Shown here: piece by piece, positions 43,189 to 51,946 of the stretch
Numbering within the stretch: position 1 is the first letter of the stretch
How the letters are laid out: every line of letters begins with the position of its first letter
DNA from: Moorella sp. E308F
GTDB taxonomy: Bacteria; Bacillota; DSM-521; Neomoorellales; Neomoorellaceae
Assembly: GCF_006538365.1 (NCBI RefSeq)
Contig: NZ_BJKN01000001.1
Coordinates: forward strand, 186,001 to 250,000
Direction: 5' to 3'
Length of the DNA stretch: 64,000 nucleotides
Position numbers and translations under genes: made by a program
Notes under the pieces: model-generated
The model's input: only the letters and a program-made list of their open reading frames with translations
Databases searched by the model: none
Told to the model about the DNA's origin: nothing

Positions 43189-45482
43189 TGTTGCCACCTC
43201 CGGCAAGCGATTACTGCCTGGCCCAGGGAAAGCCCCCCATCATTGGCCGGTACCTGCCGGTGGACCAGCAGGCGATAACCGTCACCAGGCAGGATTTCTT
43301 TAGCAAGGCTGAAAAGATAGCGGTTTTGCCAGGCACCACCGCTAAGGGCTACAGTCTTTATATGTGTTCTTTCAGCAACCCGGCGTACCGCCTCGCGTAC
43401 CATCGCCAGGACCGTATTGTGGAAACGGGTGGCAATAATCTCCCTGGCAACTCCCCGTTCCAGGTCGGCCGCCACGCCGGCTATGACCCCGCCCGGATGG
43501 ATAACCTTTCCCTCGATAAAAAATGGATAGGGTATTAATTTTTTGCCCTCTGCCGGGTCCAGGACCATTTCTTCCAGCTCGATTGCCGCCTGTCCTTCGT
43601 AACTATTATGGTAGCAGAGGCCGAGGAGGGCCGAAACGGCGTCAAAAAGACGACCGCAGCTCGAGCTTAGCGGTGAATTAAAGCCTGTGGCGACGAGGCG
43701 TTTGATAACCTCAAGCTCCTGCCCCCTGCTTTGAAAAAGGCGGTCGGCAAGCGACTCGCCTTGCGCCGAAAGGTATTTCATTAAATAGGCTACTGCTGTC
43801 CGCCATGGGTAACGTACTGCCTGCTCGCCACCGGGCAACGGTACATAGGCCAGGTGATACTCCCTGGTAAAATCGGCACAATCCCCGGTAAGGATCTCAA
43901 AACCCCAGAGACGCCCGTCGGTTCCGTATCCGGTTCCATCAAGGATTACCCCGATTGCTTCCTCATCCACGCCATTGTCGGCCAGGCAAGAAACCATATG
44001 GGCGTGATGGTGTTGAACGGCAAAGTGCGCCTTGGCCGGAATTCCTGCCGCCAGGCGGGAGGAACGATAGCCGGGATGCAGGTCATAACCGACCACTTCA
44101 GGTTCGCAGCCGATGAGGTTTTTTAAATTCTCCAGGCTGGCGAAAAAGTGTGCTTCACCTTCCCTGCTGCCCAGGTCGCCGATGTGCTGGCTGACAAAGG
44201 CTTGATTGCCTTTTAAAAGGCAAAAGGTGTTTTTCATGTCCCCGCCGGCGCCCAGCACAGGGGAACTGGATTTAACCGCAACATTAACGGGCGAGGGGAC
44301 ATATCCCCGCGAGCGGCGCAAAATCTGAGCCGTATCACCTATCACCGCTACGACGGAATCGTCGCAGCGGTTGACAATCTCGCGATTGTGCCAGAGAAAA
44401 TAGTCGGCTATACCGCCCAGTTCCTCCAGGGCTCTCCCGTTGTCTTTTGCCAGGGGCAAACCGTTGCGATTACCGCTGGTCATGACTAAAATTTCCAGGG
44501 GACCGTTTAAAAGCATCAAGTGCAGCGGTGTATAAGGTAACATTATACCCAGGGTCTTCATCCCCGGGGCCAGCTCATCCGGCAAATTACAGTCGGCCCG
44601 TTTGGTAAGGATAACAATAGGTGCTTGAGGAGAAGACAGGAGTTTTTCCTCCTCCGGACCAACGTAACAGTACTTCCTGGCCGTCTCCAGGCGGCACATT
44701 ACCGCCAGGGGTTTGGCTTCACGGCCCTTGCGCCGGCGGAGGGTTTTCAATGCTTCCCTATTCTTGGCATCGCATACCAGGTGAAAGCCTCCCAGCCCTT
44801 TTACGGCTAATATCTTGCCGTCTTGCAAGAATCTCCAGCTCAGCTCCAACCAGTTGCCTTCCACCTTTCGCCCCTGCCTGTCCACCAGCTCCACCTGCGG
44901 CCCGCAGGCCGGGCAGGCGGCCGGCTGGGCGTGGAATCTTCTGTTGCCCGGATCGTGGTATTCCCGGGCGCATTCCGGACACATCGGAAACCGGGCCATG
45001 GAGGTTTTCGCACGGTCATAAGGTACGCCCCGTACAATGGTAAATCGCGGTCCACAATTGGTACAGTTGGTAAAGGGGTAGCCGTAATGCCTGTCCCGGG
45101 GGTCCATTATTTCCCGGGCACAATCAGCACACAGGGCTACATCAGGGGGAATCAGGGCTTCTTTTCCGAGCCCTTCGCCACTGGGGATAATAGCAAAGGA
45201 ACTATAGCCGCAGGGTTCCAGGACGTCCCATTCTAAAGCTGTTATCCGCGATAACGGGGGATGCTTTTCCTTTAAACTGGCCAGAAAAGCGCGTACTGTC
45301 TCCTCCTGGCCTTCGGCTTCGATAAGCACGCCCTGGCTGGTATTGGCAACAGTGCCCTTCAGGCGATAGAGCCTCGCCAGGTTATAAATAAAGGGGCGAA
45401 ACCCTACGCCCTGGACGATCCCTTTGACGATTATCCGATAGCGGACAATCCCCTTTTTCTCTGCATTGCTTCTTTGAGCCAT
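43179..45482 (-). CDS. hypF: Carbamoyltransferase HypF
   Basis: This ~767-residue protein has the expected order: acylphosphatase domain (~15-100, VQGVGFRPFIYN), two Cys4 zinc fingers (CADC..CGPR and CPEC..CPACG), a YrdC-like domain and a C-terminal Kae1-like domain with HHHAHM. It converts carbamoyl phosphate and ATP to a carbamoyl adenylate and moves the carbamoyl group to HypE. The start overlaps the end of hypB by ~52 bp; GTG 45488 is also possible. Full length indicates an intact gene. Confidence 0.94.
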   Translation of the reverse strand: MAQRSNAEKKGIVRYRIIVKGIVQGVGFRPFIYNLARLYRLKGTVANTSQGVLIEAEGQEETVRAFLASLKEKHPPLSRITALEWDVLEPCGYSSFAIIPSGEGLGKEALIPPDVALCADCAREIMDPRDRHYGYPFTNCTNCGPRFTIVRGVPYDRAKTSMARFPMCPECAREYHDPGNRRFHAQPAACPACGPQVELVDRQGRKVEGNWLELSWRFLQDGKILAVKGLGGFHLVCDAKNREALKTLRRRKGREAKPLAVMCRLETARKYCYVGPEEEKLLSSPQAPIVILTKRADCNLPDELAPGMKTLGIMLPYTPLHLMLLNGPLEILVMTSGNRNGLPLAKDNGRALEELGGIADYFLWHNREIVNRCDDSVVAVIGDTAQILRRSRGYVPSPVNVAVKSSSPVLGAGGDMKNTFCLLKGNQAFVSQHIGDLGSREGEAHFFASLENLKNLIGCEPEVVGYDLHPGYRSSRLAAGIPAKAHFAVQHHHAHMVSCLADNGVDEEAIGVILDGTGYGTDGRLWGFEILTGDCADFTREYHLAYVPLPGGEQAVRYPWRTAVAYLMKYLSAQGESLADRLFQSRGQELEVIKRLVATGFNSPLSSSCGRLFDAVSALLGLCYHNSYEGQAAIELEEMVLDPAEGKKLIPYPFFIEGKVIHPGGVIAGVAADLERGVAREIIATRFHNTVLAMVREAVRRVAERTHIKTVALSGGAWQNRYLFSLAKEILPGDGYRLLVHRQVPANDGGLSLGQAVIACRRWQQCV

Positions 45483-46096
45483 AAACACCAGGCCTCCAGG
45501 CCCTCGCCGGTTTTAGCTGAGGTTACGAAAAACTGCGCAGCAGGATTGGCTGCCTTTACTCCTTCTTCGACTGCTTTCAAGTCAAAGTCAGTATACGATA
45601 AGAGGTCCACTTTGGTAATGACCATTGCCCTGGCTTCGTGAAACACCAAGGGGTACTTGGCCGGCTTGTCGCTGCCTTCAGTAACGCTCAGCAGGGCCAC
45701 CTTGTAATCCTCTCCCAGGTCGAATTCGGCCGGGCAAACCAGGTTGCCTACGTTTTCGATAAATATAAGGTCCAGGCTGGAAGGGTCGAGCTCCTGCAGC
45801 GCTTTAGAAATCAAACTGGCATCTAGGTGACAAGCTCCTTCTGTATTGATCTGGACTACATCCACCCCTTGCCCGGCAATGCGCTCGGCATCAAGGGTGG
45901 TGGATATATCACCCTCAATTACTCCAATGGCAAGATCCTTCTTTAACGAAGCTATGGTTCTTTCCAGGAGGGTGGTTTTACCCGCACCGGGCGAACCTAT
46001 CAGGTTGACAGTTAGTATCTGGGATAGGTGCTTGCGGTTTTGCTCGGCTATATCTTGATTGGCCTGGAGAAGCTTTTGAGCCATTATTACTTTCAT
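45431..46096 (-). CDS. hypB: Hydrogenase nickel-insertion GTPase HypB
   Basis: This 221-residue SIMIBI-class GTPase has P-loop GSPGAGKTTLLE, GDISTTLDAERI, ENVGNLVCP (zinc/nickel site Cys) and VITKVDLL. It lacks the N-terminal His-rich nickel-storage stretch of some HypBs. It works with HypA to place Ni into the large subunit after the iron centre is inserted. It follows hypA by 44 bp. Confidence 0.94.
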   Translation of the reverse strand: MKVIMAQKLLQANQDIAEQNRKHLSQILTVNLIGSPGAGKTTLLERTIASLKKDLAIGVIEGDISTTLDAERIAGQGVDVVQINTEGACHLDASLISKALQELDPSSLDLIFIENVGNLVCPAEFDLGEDYKVALLSVTEGSDKPAKYPLVFHEARAMVITKVDLLSYTDFDLKAVEEGVKAANPAAQFFVTSAKTGEGLEAWCLWLKEAMQRKRGLSAIG

Positions 46097-46140
46097 TGAT
46101 ATTCCCTCCGTCTGTTTTTAAAGGGTTCCTCCTGGAATTT

Positions 46141-46482
46141 TCATTCGCCTTCATAAAAATCAATATAAAGCTCCCTTCCTTGATCTATGGCAACCCTCCG
46201 CGACCCGCAGGAAGGGCACATAATACACCAGTTATCCAGAACTACTTCAGCCTGGCAATCCTGGCAGTGTCCCCGCCCGGGCCTTTCCTCTATTTCTAAT
46301 TGGGCCCCCTCAAACAACGGACCTTCTTTAAGCGCGTAAAAAGAAAACTCCAGGGCAGACGGTAAAACCGAGGTCATTGCCCCTATCACCAGCTTAACTT
46401 TCCGGATGCGCTTTATACCTTTCTCCCGGGCATTGCGTTCTAATAGCTTTAATAACTCAGCCGTCAGGGCCAGTTCATGCAT
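46141..46482 (-). CDS. hypA: Hydrogenase nickel metallochaperone HypA
   Basis: This 113-residue HypA has the nickel-binding N-terminus MHELALT (His2) and a Cys4 zinc finger (CQDCQ..CPSCG). I chose ATG 46482, with GGGAGAGGA upstream, because nickel binding requires the Met-His start; the frame opens 7 codons earlier. It starts ~18 bp after hycI. Confidence 0.94.
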   Translation of the reverse strand: MHELALTAELLKLLERNAREKGIKRIRKVKLVIGAMTSVLPSALEFSFYALKEGPLFEGAQLEIEERPGRGHCQDCQAEVVLDNWCIMCPSCGSRRVAIDQGRELYIDFYEGE

Positions 46483-46499
46483 CCTATTCCTCTCCCTGC

Positions 46500-46952
46500 T
46501 CAATCGAGGTGCGGAAAATCGAGCTCCCCCGTTTGCAGCTTTTGGTACACAGTCTCAACGGCTTGTTTTACTTCAGGCGAAATCGGCAGACCGAAGGCGA
46601 CTACCGCCGGCTGGATACCGACAAAATAGACTTCCGGCACCAGTTCTTTCAAAGCCGAGATGAAAAATGACAGGGGTAACCGGTGGGTGGTCAGAAAAAA
46701 CTCCCAGGCAATATCCTTCTCCGATATGAGGCGTATGCTCCCGGCCTGCAGGTTCATTTCGCAGGCATCCACTACCACCACCGCTTCCGGTTGGAGATCG
46801 CGCACCTGGTGCAGGTAATTCTCCGGCGCCGCCCCGCCGTTGATTACCTCCCACCCGGGGAGGCGTTTTTCTTCCAGGAGACGGGCCAGCAACGGCCCGG
46901 CTCCATCATCGCCCATCAGTTCGTTGCCTACAGTAATCACCAGCCCCTTCAC
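46500..46952 (-). CDS. hycI: Hydrogenase maturation endopeptidase HycI type
   Basis: This 150-residue M52-family protease has the three nickel-sensing ligands in conserved contexts: Glu in GNELMGDDGAGP, Asp in VVVDACEM and His in TTHRLPLSFF. It would remove the C-terminal tail of the HycE/HyfG large subunit after Ni is in place, the last step before folding shut. It overlaps hycH by 4 bp. Confidence 0.92.
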   Translation of the reverse strand: MKGLVITVGNELMGDDGAGPLLARLLEEKRLPGWEVINGGAAPENYLHQVRDLQPEAVVVVDACEMNLQAGSIRLISEKDIAWEFFLTTHRLPLSFFISALKELVPEVYFVGIQPAVVAFGLPISPEVKQAVETVYQKLQTGELDFPHLD

Positions 46953-47359
46953 TTAGTCAGCCTCACCACCAGATATATAGCCGGTTCTTTTCCTATAGAT
47001 TGGAGATGCTGGAGCAGGCAGCCGGCCCATTGCTTCTCTTCGGGGAGGAAACTGGAAGCAGCGCCGGCCAGTGCCGCTACTAATGTTGAAACATGCTCTT
47101 TATTTATCTCCAGCTCTCCCCACCTGGCCAGGCCCTCCAGCTTGCTTCTGGCTTTACCCCGGGGCAGCTTGCTAATCCATTGAAAATAGTCCTCCTCGTC
47201 GATAACCATGACGGGCGACAAACAATCAACCACCCCTATATGGTGACCGATGGCCAGAGCGTAATACTCCAGTTGCTTAACCCGGGGCGGAGCGTCTTTT
47301 TCGTCTTTTTCGTCCACAAACCTCTTGCATAACTTGTAGAATCTTACCTTACCCGGCAT
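46949..47359 (-). CDS. hycH: Formate-hydrogenlyase maturation protein HycH
   Basis: This 136-residue protein matches E. coli HycH, also 136 residues as I recall it, along its length: YYALAIGHHIGVVDCL, LEGLARWGELEINKEHV and a C-terminal AIYLVVR. HycH helps assemble the formate hydrogenlyase-type hydrogenase, step unknown. Its presence supports the Hyc/Hyf class rather than the smaller Ech/Coo class. It overlaps hyfI by 11 bp and hycI by 4 bp. Confidence 0.85.
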   Translation of the reverse strand: MPGKVRFYKLCKRFVDEKDEKDAPPRVKQLEYYALAIGHHIGVVDCLSPVMVIDEEDYFQWISKLPRGKARSKLEGLARWGELEINKEHVSTLVAALAGAASSFLPEEKQWAGCLLQHLQSIGKEPAIYLVVRLTK

Positions 47360-48101
47360 TATGGCCTACCCTCTCCATCTTCTCCATATAAATTTTGTGC
47401 AAGCTCAAAAAAACTTCGGCCAGTCGCGGGTCTTTCTCCTGCTTGATCAGCTCTTTAATCTTCCGGTCGACCGCCAGCGGGTCTCCTTCCCTGACGAACT
47501 GGAGATATTGGGCGGCTATGCGCCGTCCATGCAGGTAACCGCTCAAAAGGCGGGCCTCCTGCTCAATCTCTTTGGCCAGTTCGGGGCAAACTCCATCATA
47601 TTGCGGAACGACCCTGGTAACCTCCGTTTCTGCAAACTGCTCTCCTTTTATCTTTTGTTGGAGTAAATCCAGGGCCATAGCCAGGCCGTACAACGTCGCT
47701 GCCGGAGTTGGAGGGCAGCCGGGAATATATACATCTACAGGGAAAATGCTGTCAGCCCCTCCCCACACACTGTAACAATCATGAAAGATACCGCCGCTAC
47801 AGCCACACGCGCCGTAGGCTACCACGATTTTGGGATCGGGGGCCGCCTGATACGCCCGTATGGCCGGCAGCCGCATGGCCCTGGTCATGGGGCCGGTGTA
47901 GAGAAGAACATCGGCATGCCGGGGAGAGGCCACCACCTTCATCCCCAGCCTCTCCGGGTCGTAAACAGGAGAGGTGGCGGCAAAAATTTCAATCTCACAT
48001 CCATTACACCCCCCGCAGTCCACCCGGTAGATATAGACAGATCGTTTGATGACTTTCTTTAGCCTTGCCTTTAGCTCCGCCAGTTTTACTTCCTGGTCCA
48101 T
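47349..48101 (-). CDS. hyfI: Group 4 hydrogenase small subunit (NuoB/HycG-like)
   Basis: This 250-residue protein has the proximal [4Fe-4S] ligands of the NuoB family: CGGCNGCE near residue 30, GACGCSGG in the middle and IPGCPP. It passes electrons to the NiFe site in HyfG. A C-terminal ~90-residue charged helical extension (EIEQEARLLSGYLHGRR region) goes beyond the core. Starts 1 bp after hyfH; overlaps hycH. Confidence 0.93.
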   Translation of the reverse strand: MDQEVKLAELKARLKKVIKRSVYIYRVDCGGCNGCEIEIFAATSPVYDPERLGMKVVASPRHADVLLYTGPMTRAMRLPAIRAYQAAPDPKIVVAYGACGCSGGIFHDCYSVWGGADSIFPVDVYIPGCPPTPAATLYGLAMALDLLQQKIKGEQFAETEVTRVVPQYDGVCPELAKEIEQEARLLSGYLHGRRIAAQYLQFVREGDPLAVDRKIKELIKQEKDPRLAEVFLSLHKIYMEKMERVGHNAG

Positions 48102-48102
48102 C

Positions 48103-48654
48103 TTACTGCCTCCCTCCCGGCATCCTGCCCGGGCACCCGAGGACTCCGGTTGCGCTCGCCGTCTGCCGGCGCCGGCACTCCGGGCATACCTTTAGGAGCT
48201 GTTTCCAGCCTTCATGGCCGCCCTCCGGCAATCCTGCCTGCTTGAGGCTGGCCAGCACGTATTCCAGTTCGCGACAGGGTGCAAAGTATGCGCCACAGGA
48301 GATACACTTACAAAGCTTGAGCTCAGCCCGGCAGTACAGGTCCTCCTTGCTGGCGGTGGCCAATTCAAACTCTGCCGAAAGAACGATGGCGCCTGTAGGG
48401 CAAACTTCCTCGCAACGGCCGCAGAAAATGCAGCGGCCGTAGTTTATATTCCAGGACTTAACCCCTCGCTCTAAATCCCAGTCCATGGTAATGGCATTGG
48501 GCGGGCAAGCAGTAGCACAGGCGCCGCAAGCTATACACTGGCTAAAGTCGTAAACCGGTTTACCGCGAAACCCTGGTGCCACCTCAACCGGTTTAAAGGG
48601 ATACTCAACAGTAGCCTCCCCGACCTTTAGTGCTTTTCTTAGCAATTTTAGCAT
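48103..48654 (-). CDS. hyfH: Hydrogenase polyferredoxin subunit (NuoI/HycF-like)
   Basis: This 183-residue ferredoxin-type protein has two classic [4Fe-4S] motifs (CIACGACATACP and CIFCGRCEEVCP) that link the ferredoxin arm to HyfI. The C-terminal third contains additional cysteines (CKCISCG, VCPECRRR) that are typical of HycF/HyfH and may bind zinc or another cluster. The C-terminal Gly/Pro-rich end is loosely conserved. Confidence 0.92.
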   Translation of the reverse strand: MLKLLRKALKVGEATVEYPFKPVEVAPGFRGKPVYDFSQCIACGACATACPPNAITMDWDLERGVKSWNINYGRCIFCGRCEEVCPTGAIVLSAEFELATASKEDLYCRAELKLCKCISCGAYFAPCRELEYVLASLKQAGLPEGGHEGWKQLLKVCPECRRRQTASATGVLGCPGRMPGGRQ

Positions 48655-48693
48655 CCTGGGAATCCCCCTTCCTTTTGCTCGCTTCTAGCCGGG

Positions 48694-50427
48694 TTAGGAT
48701 TTTAGCGGCGAGTTTTTTCTTTCCTGGCAGTACCGTTCCAGCTCCTTGTATTCGATCGTCTTCGCCTTCTTTTTACGCACATCGACCACGGTAACCCTTT
48801 CAGCACAGGAATAGCAGGGGTCGATGCTGGCCACGATGAGGGGGGCATCGGACACCGTATTACCCCGAAACATATACCTGAGGGACGGCCAGTTATTATA
48901 GGTAGAAGCTCGCGCCCTCCACCGGTACACCTGCTGATTGTTTCCTGTCATTACCCAGTGGACATTTTCTCCCCTGGGGGCTTCAGTATATCCGAGCGCG
49001 AAGGTGTACGGTTTATAAGCAAACCCTTCCACGAGGACCGGCCCGGGGGGCATTTCGGTCAGGCACCTCTCAATGATTTTTAAGGACTCATAAAGCTCTG
49101 CCGCCCGTACCAGTTCCCTGGAAAGAACGTCGCATCCATCCCTGGAAATAACATCCCAGGGAACCCGATCGTAGGCACCGTAGGGATGGTCAGCCCGCGT
49201 ATCCCGGGCATACCCGGAACCCCGCATATTAGGACCCACCGGGCTGAAGTCCCGGGCTACCCCGGGGTCCAGGCGTCCTACCCCCTGGGTTCGTGAGATA
49301 AAGTTGGTGGTATTCAGCAGCAAGTCAAGGAGTTCATCCAGTTCGCCCCGGATCTCTGCGATTAGCCGCAAAACCTGGTCCCTTTCATCTTTTAAAATAT
49401 CCCGGCGCACGCCGCCAATAAGGTTCATGCCGTAGGTTTTACGGCCCCCGGTAAGAATTTCGGCCATCTGCATGGCCTTCTCCCGTACCCGGAAGAAATG
49501 CATAAAACCCGCATCGAAACCCACCAGGTGGGCCGCCAGCCCCAGATTCAGGAGGTGGCTGTGCATCCTCCCCACCTCCAGCAGGATGGTGCGGACATAC
49601 TGGGCCCGCGGCGGCACCTCAATCCCGTTGGCAGTTTCCACCGCCGATGCGTACGCCACACTATGGGTGTAACCGCAGATGCCGCAGATCCGCTCGGCCA
49701 GGAAAGTAACCTGGTCGTAGTCCATGCGGTTCTCGGCCAGTTTCTCGATCCCCCGGTGCACGTAGAAAAGGCGGTAGTCGGCGTCCACTATATACTCGCC
49801 GTCGACGTAGAGCCGGAAGTGTCCGGGCTCGTCGGAAGTAATGTGCAGCGGCCCCAGGGGTACCTCGACAATACCCTCCCCTTCTACTTCGATAAACTTG
49901 TAGTTTTCTTCCTCTGCCACCGGGTCGGGGCGGAAGCGGTAATCCATGGCGTCCTTCCGCAGGGGATACAGGTTGTCCGGCCAGTCATCGGGCAATACCA
50001 GTCTCCGCGCATCCGGGAGGCCCACCGGTTCCAGGCCGAACATATCTCGCACCTCCCGCTCGTACCATACGGCGGCCGGCACCCGCGGGGTCACCGAAGG
50101 AAACTCCGGTTTATGGGAAGGAATCAGGGCCTTCACCGTCAACCAGAAGTTTTTATCGGAATCCCTCTCTTTTTCGATGGATAAAACGTAGTACACCGCA
50201 AAGTGGCCGTTCAAGCCGCGCTCATCATTGCCGACAACACTGGAGAGCCACCCTCCCTGCCGGTAATATGCCTCTTCCACAATTTCCGGGAGGGAGCTGA
50301 GTTCGACCGTCAGGGTTACCTGGTCCGGTGTTTGCCAGGCCTCGGCAAGAATCGCCGCCCCGAACTTAGACCGCAAGGCCTCCACAGATTTTTTCCTGTC
50401 CTGTCCGGGTTTCATTTCATTTTGCAT
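48694..50427 (-). CDS. hyfG: Group 4 [NiFe]-hydrogenase large subunit (HycE/HyfG, NuoC-NuoD fusion)
   Basis: This 577-residue protein has a NuoC-like N-terminal domain (~1-170) fused to a NuoD-like catalytic domain. The Ni ligands are intact: RICGICGYTH (C248, C251) and DPCYSCAER (C538, C541). A 33-residue tail follows Arg544, close to the 32-residue tail cut from E. coli HycE, so HycI in this operon should process it. It catalyses H+ reduction to H2. Cys, not Sec, is at all four positions. Confidence 0.96.
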   Translation of the reverse strand: MQNEMKPGQDRKKSVEALRSKFGAAILAEAWQTPDQVTLTVELSSLPEIVEEAYYRQGGWLSSVVGNDERGLNGHFAVYYVLSIEKERDSDKNFWLTVKALIPSHKPEFPSVTPRVPAAVWYEREVRDMFGLEPVGLPDARRLVLPDDWPDNLYPLRKDAMDYRFRPDPVAEEENYKFIEVEGEGIVEVPLGPLHITSDEPGHFRLYVDGEYIVDADYRLFYVHRGIEKLAENRMDYDQVTFLAERICGICGYTHSVAYASAVETANGIEVPPRAQYVRTILLEVGRMHSHLLNLGLAAHLVGFDAGFMHFFRVREKAMQMAEILTGGRKTYGMNLIGGVRRDILKDERDQVLRLIAEIRGELDELLDLLLNTTNFISRTQGVGRLDPGVARDFSPVGPNMRGSGYARDTRADHPYGAYDRVPWDVISRDGCDVLSRELVRAAELYESLKIIERCLTEMPPGPVLVEGFAYKPYTFALGYTEAPRGENVHWVMTGNNQQVYRWRARASTYNNWPSLRYMFRGNTVSDAPLIVASIDPCYSCAERVTVVDVRKKKAKTIEYKELERYCQERKNSPLKS

Positions 50428-50451
50428 GCTACTGGCAGCCTCCTTTACCCT

Positions 50452-51891
50452 CTAGCCTAACAGGATAAAAACAATGTACTGGGAAATCACGGTCATGATC
50501 ATGAGCACGGCGAGAACAAATTTGATCGCCAGAGGCGGTTCAGCCGCACTGGCAACTACCTCCGAGGGTGCCCCCAGGACGTTCGCTCCCATCCACTTCA
50601 GGAACCAGATGAAACTGCCAACGGATTCAAGAACCGTAATGATAATCAGGGCAAGGATCAGGGGGTAGTGCCTGCCAATCTCAAAACCGCTAATTATGAT
50701 CATAAATTTACTAAAAAAACCATTAAAAGGGGGGACGCCAGCAATGGCCATAGCAGCCGCAATATAACCCAAACCCACCACCGGGATTTTATTTAGAATT
50801 CCCTTGAGCAGCGAAAGCAGGCGGGTACCGGTTGTATAGGACAGCGTACCGGCAACCAGGAAGAAGAGCCCCTTAGCAAAAGCGTGGTTGAAGATGTGGG
50901 CCACCGCTCCGTTAAAGGCCATCCTGGAGCCGTAGATGGAAATGGAGAACGCCAGGAAAATATAAGAGAGCTGGGTGATGGTCGAGTAGGCGAGGAGTCG
51001 CTTCATATCATCCTGCGGGAAATACATGATAAAACCGTAGATCATGGTGACCACAGCCATGATGGCCCCGGCCTGGCCGATCACCTGGGGAACCGACCCC
51101 GTTGCCAGGACGGTCCGGGCAAAGATGTAGACGCCGACCTTAACCATCGAAGCGGCATGCAAATAGGCGCTCACCGGGGTCGGCGCCACCATCGCCCGGG
51201 GGAGCCAGGGATGAAAAGGAAGCTGGGCGGACTTACCCCAGCAGGCGATCAGGATCCCGGTAAAGGCAATGGTTTTCCCGGCGTCCGTTAATTTATTAAG
51301 GGCGGTCACCGCGTAGCTGCCGGTGTTTACATAGAGATAGGCAGTAGCCACATAGAGTCCCAGCGCGGCGATGTGAGTGAGTATAATCGCCCAGAGGGCG
51401 GAATTCCGGGATTTTTGATCCCCGTAAAATCCGATCAACCCCCATGAGCAGAGACCGGTCATTTCAAAGAAGAACAGGAGCCCGAGGAGCGTGGAAGAGA
51501 AGACCACGCCCGCCATAGAGCCGATAAAAAGCAGCATGAGGGCATAAAACCGGGGAACCCCTTCTTTAATAGGATGCTCTTTGTTGTCAGGGCTCATGTA
51601 CCCGGCCGAGTAGGTGCAGATCAGCCAGCCGAGAAAAACTACCATGAAGTTGACCAGGACACTGAGGGTATCTATAGTGACACCGTAGTAGTTAATACCG
51701 TTTAAAGTAACCAGTTCCCGGGTGAAGCTTGCGCGGTTGAACGCAAAAGCGATCAGTAAAAGCAAACCGCTGGTAAAAGCCAGGAGGGAGAAAATCTGGC
51801 TTGCCTTTTTCACGTGTCGCTCTGGTAAAAATAGGACCAGGGGGCTTCCTAATACCGGCAGCAAGATGCTTCCCAGCGCATACCAAATCAT
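50452..51891 (-). CDS. hyfD: Third antiporter-like membrane subunit of the hydrogenase (HyfD-like)
   Basis: This 479-residue polytopic protein of the NuoL/M/N-MrpA/D family has the ion-path Lys and His in WGKSAQLPFHPWLPRA, HAASMVKVGVY, and NHAFAKGLFFLVAG. E. coli HyfD has the same length as I recall it. It is one of three antiporter-like subunits here and would move H+ or Na+ when H2 forms. The gene lies between hyfF and hyfG, not between hyfC and hyfE as in E. coli, so the symbol is by analogy. Confidence 0.8.
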   Translation of the reverse strand: MIWYALGSILLPVLGSPLVLFLPERHVKKASQIFSLLAFTSGLLLLIAFAFNRASFTRELVTLNGINYYGVTIDTLSVLVNFMVVFLGWLICTYSAGYMSPDNKEHPIKEGVPRFYALMLLFIGSMAGVVFSSTLLGLLFFFEMTGLCSWGLIGFYGDQKSRNSALWAIILTHIAALGLYVATAYLYVNTGSYAVTALNKLTDAGKTIAFTGILIACWGKSAQLPFHPWLPRAMVAPTPVSAYLHAASMVKVGVYIFARTVLATGSVPQVIGQAGAIMAVVTMIYGFIMYFPQDDMKRLLAYSTITQLSYIFLAFSISIYGSRMAFNGAVAHIFNHAFAKGLFFLVAGTLSYTTGTRLLSLLKGILNKIPVVGLGYIAAAMAIAGVPPFNGFFSKFMIIISGFEIGRHYPLILALIIITVLESVGSFIWFLKWMGANVLGAPSEVVASAAEPPLAIKFVLAVLMIMTVISQYIVFILLG

Positions 51892-51946
51892 CTAAAGCGC
51901 ACCTCCAGTATCCCTCATTAATGGGATCGACCTTTTGCTGACAATT

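Noticed and set aside
48694-50427. Selenocysteine in the hydrogenase large subunit
   Set aside because: The reading frame has Cys codons at both CxxC motifs and no in-frame TGA.
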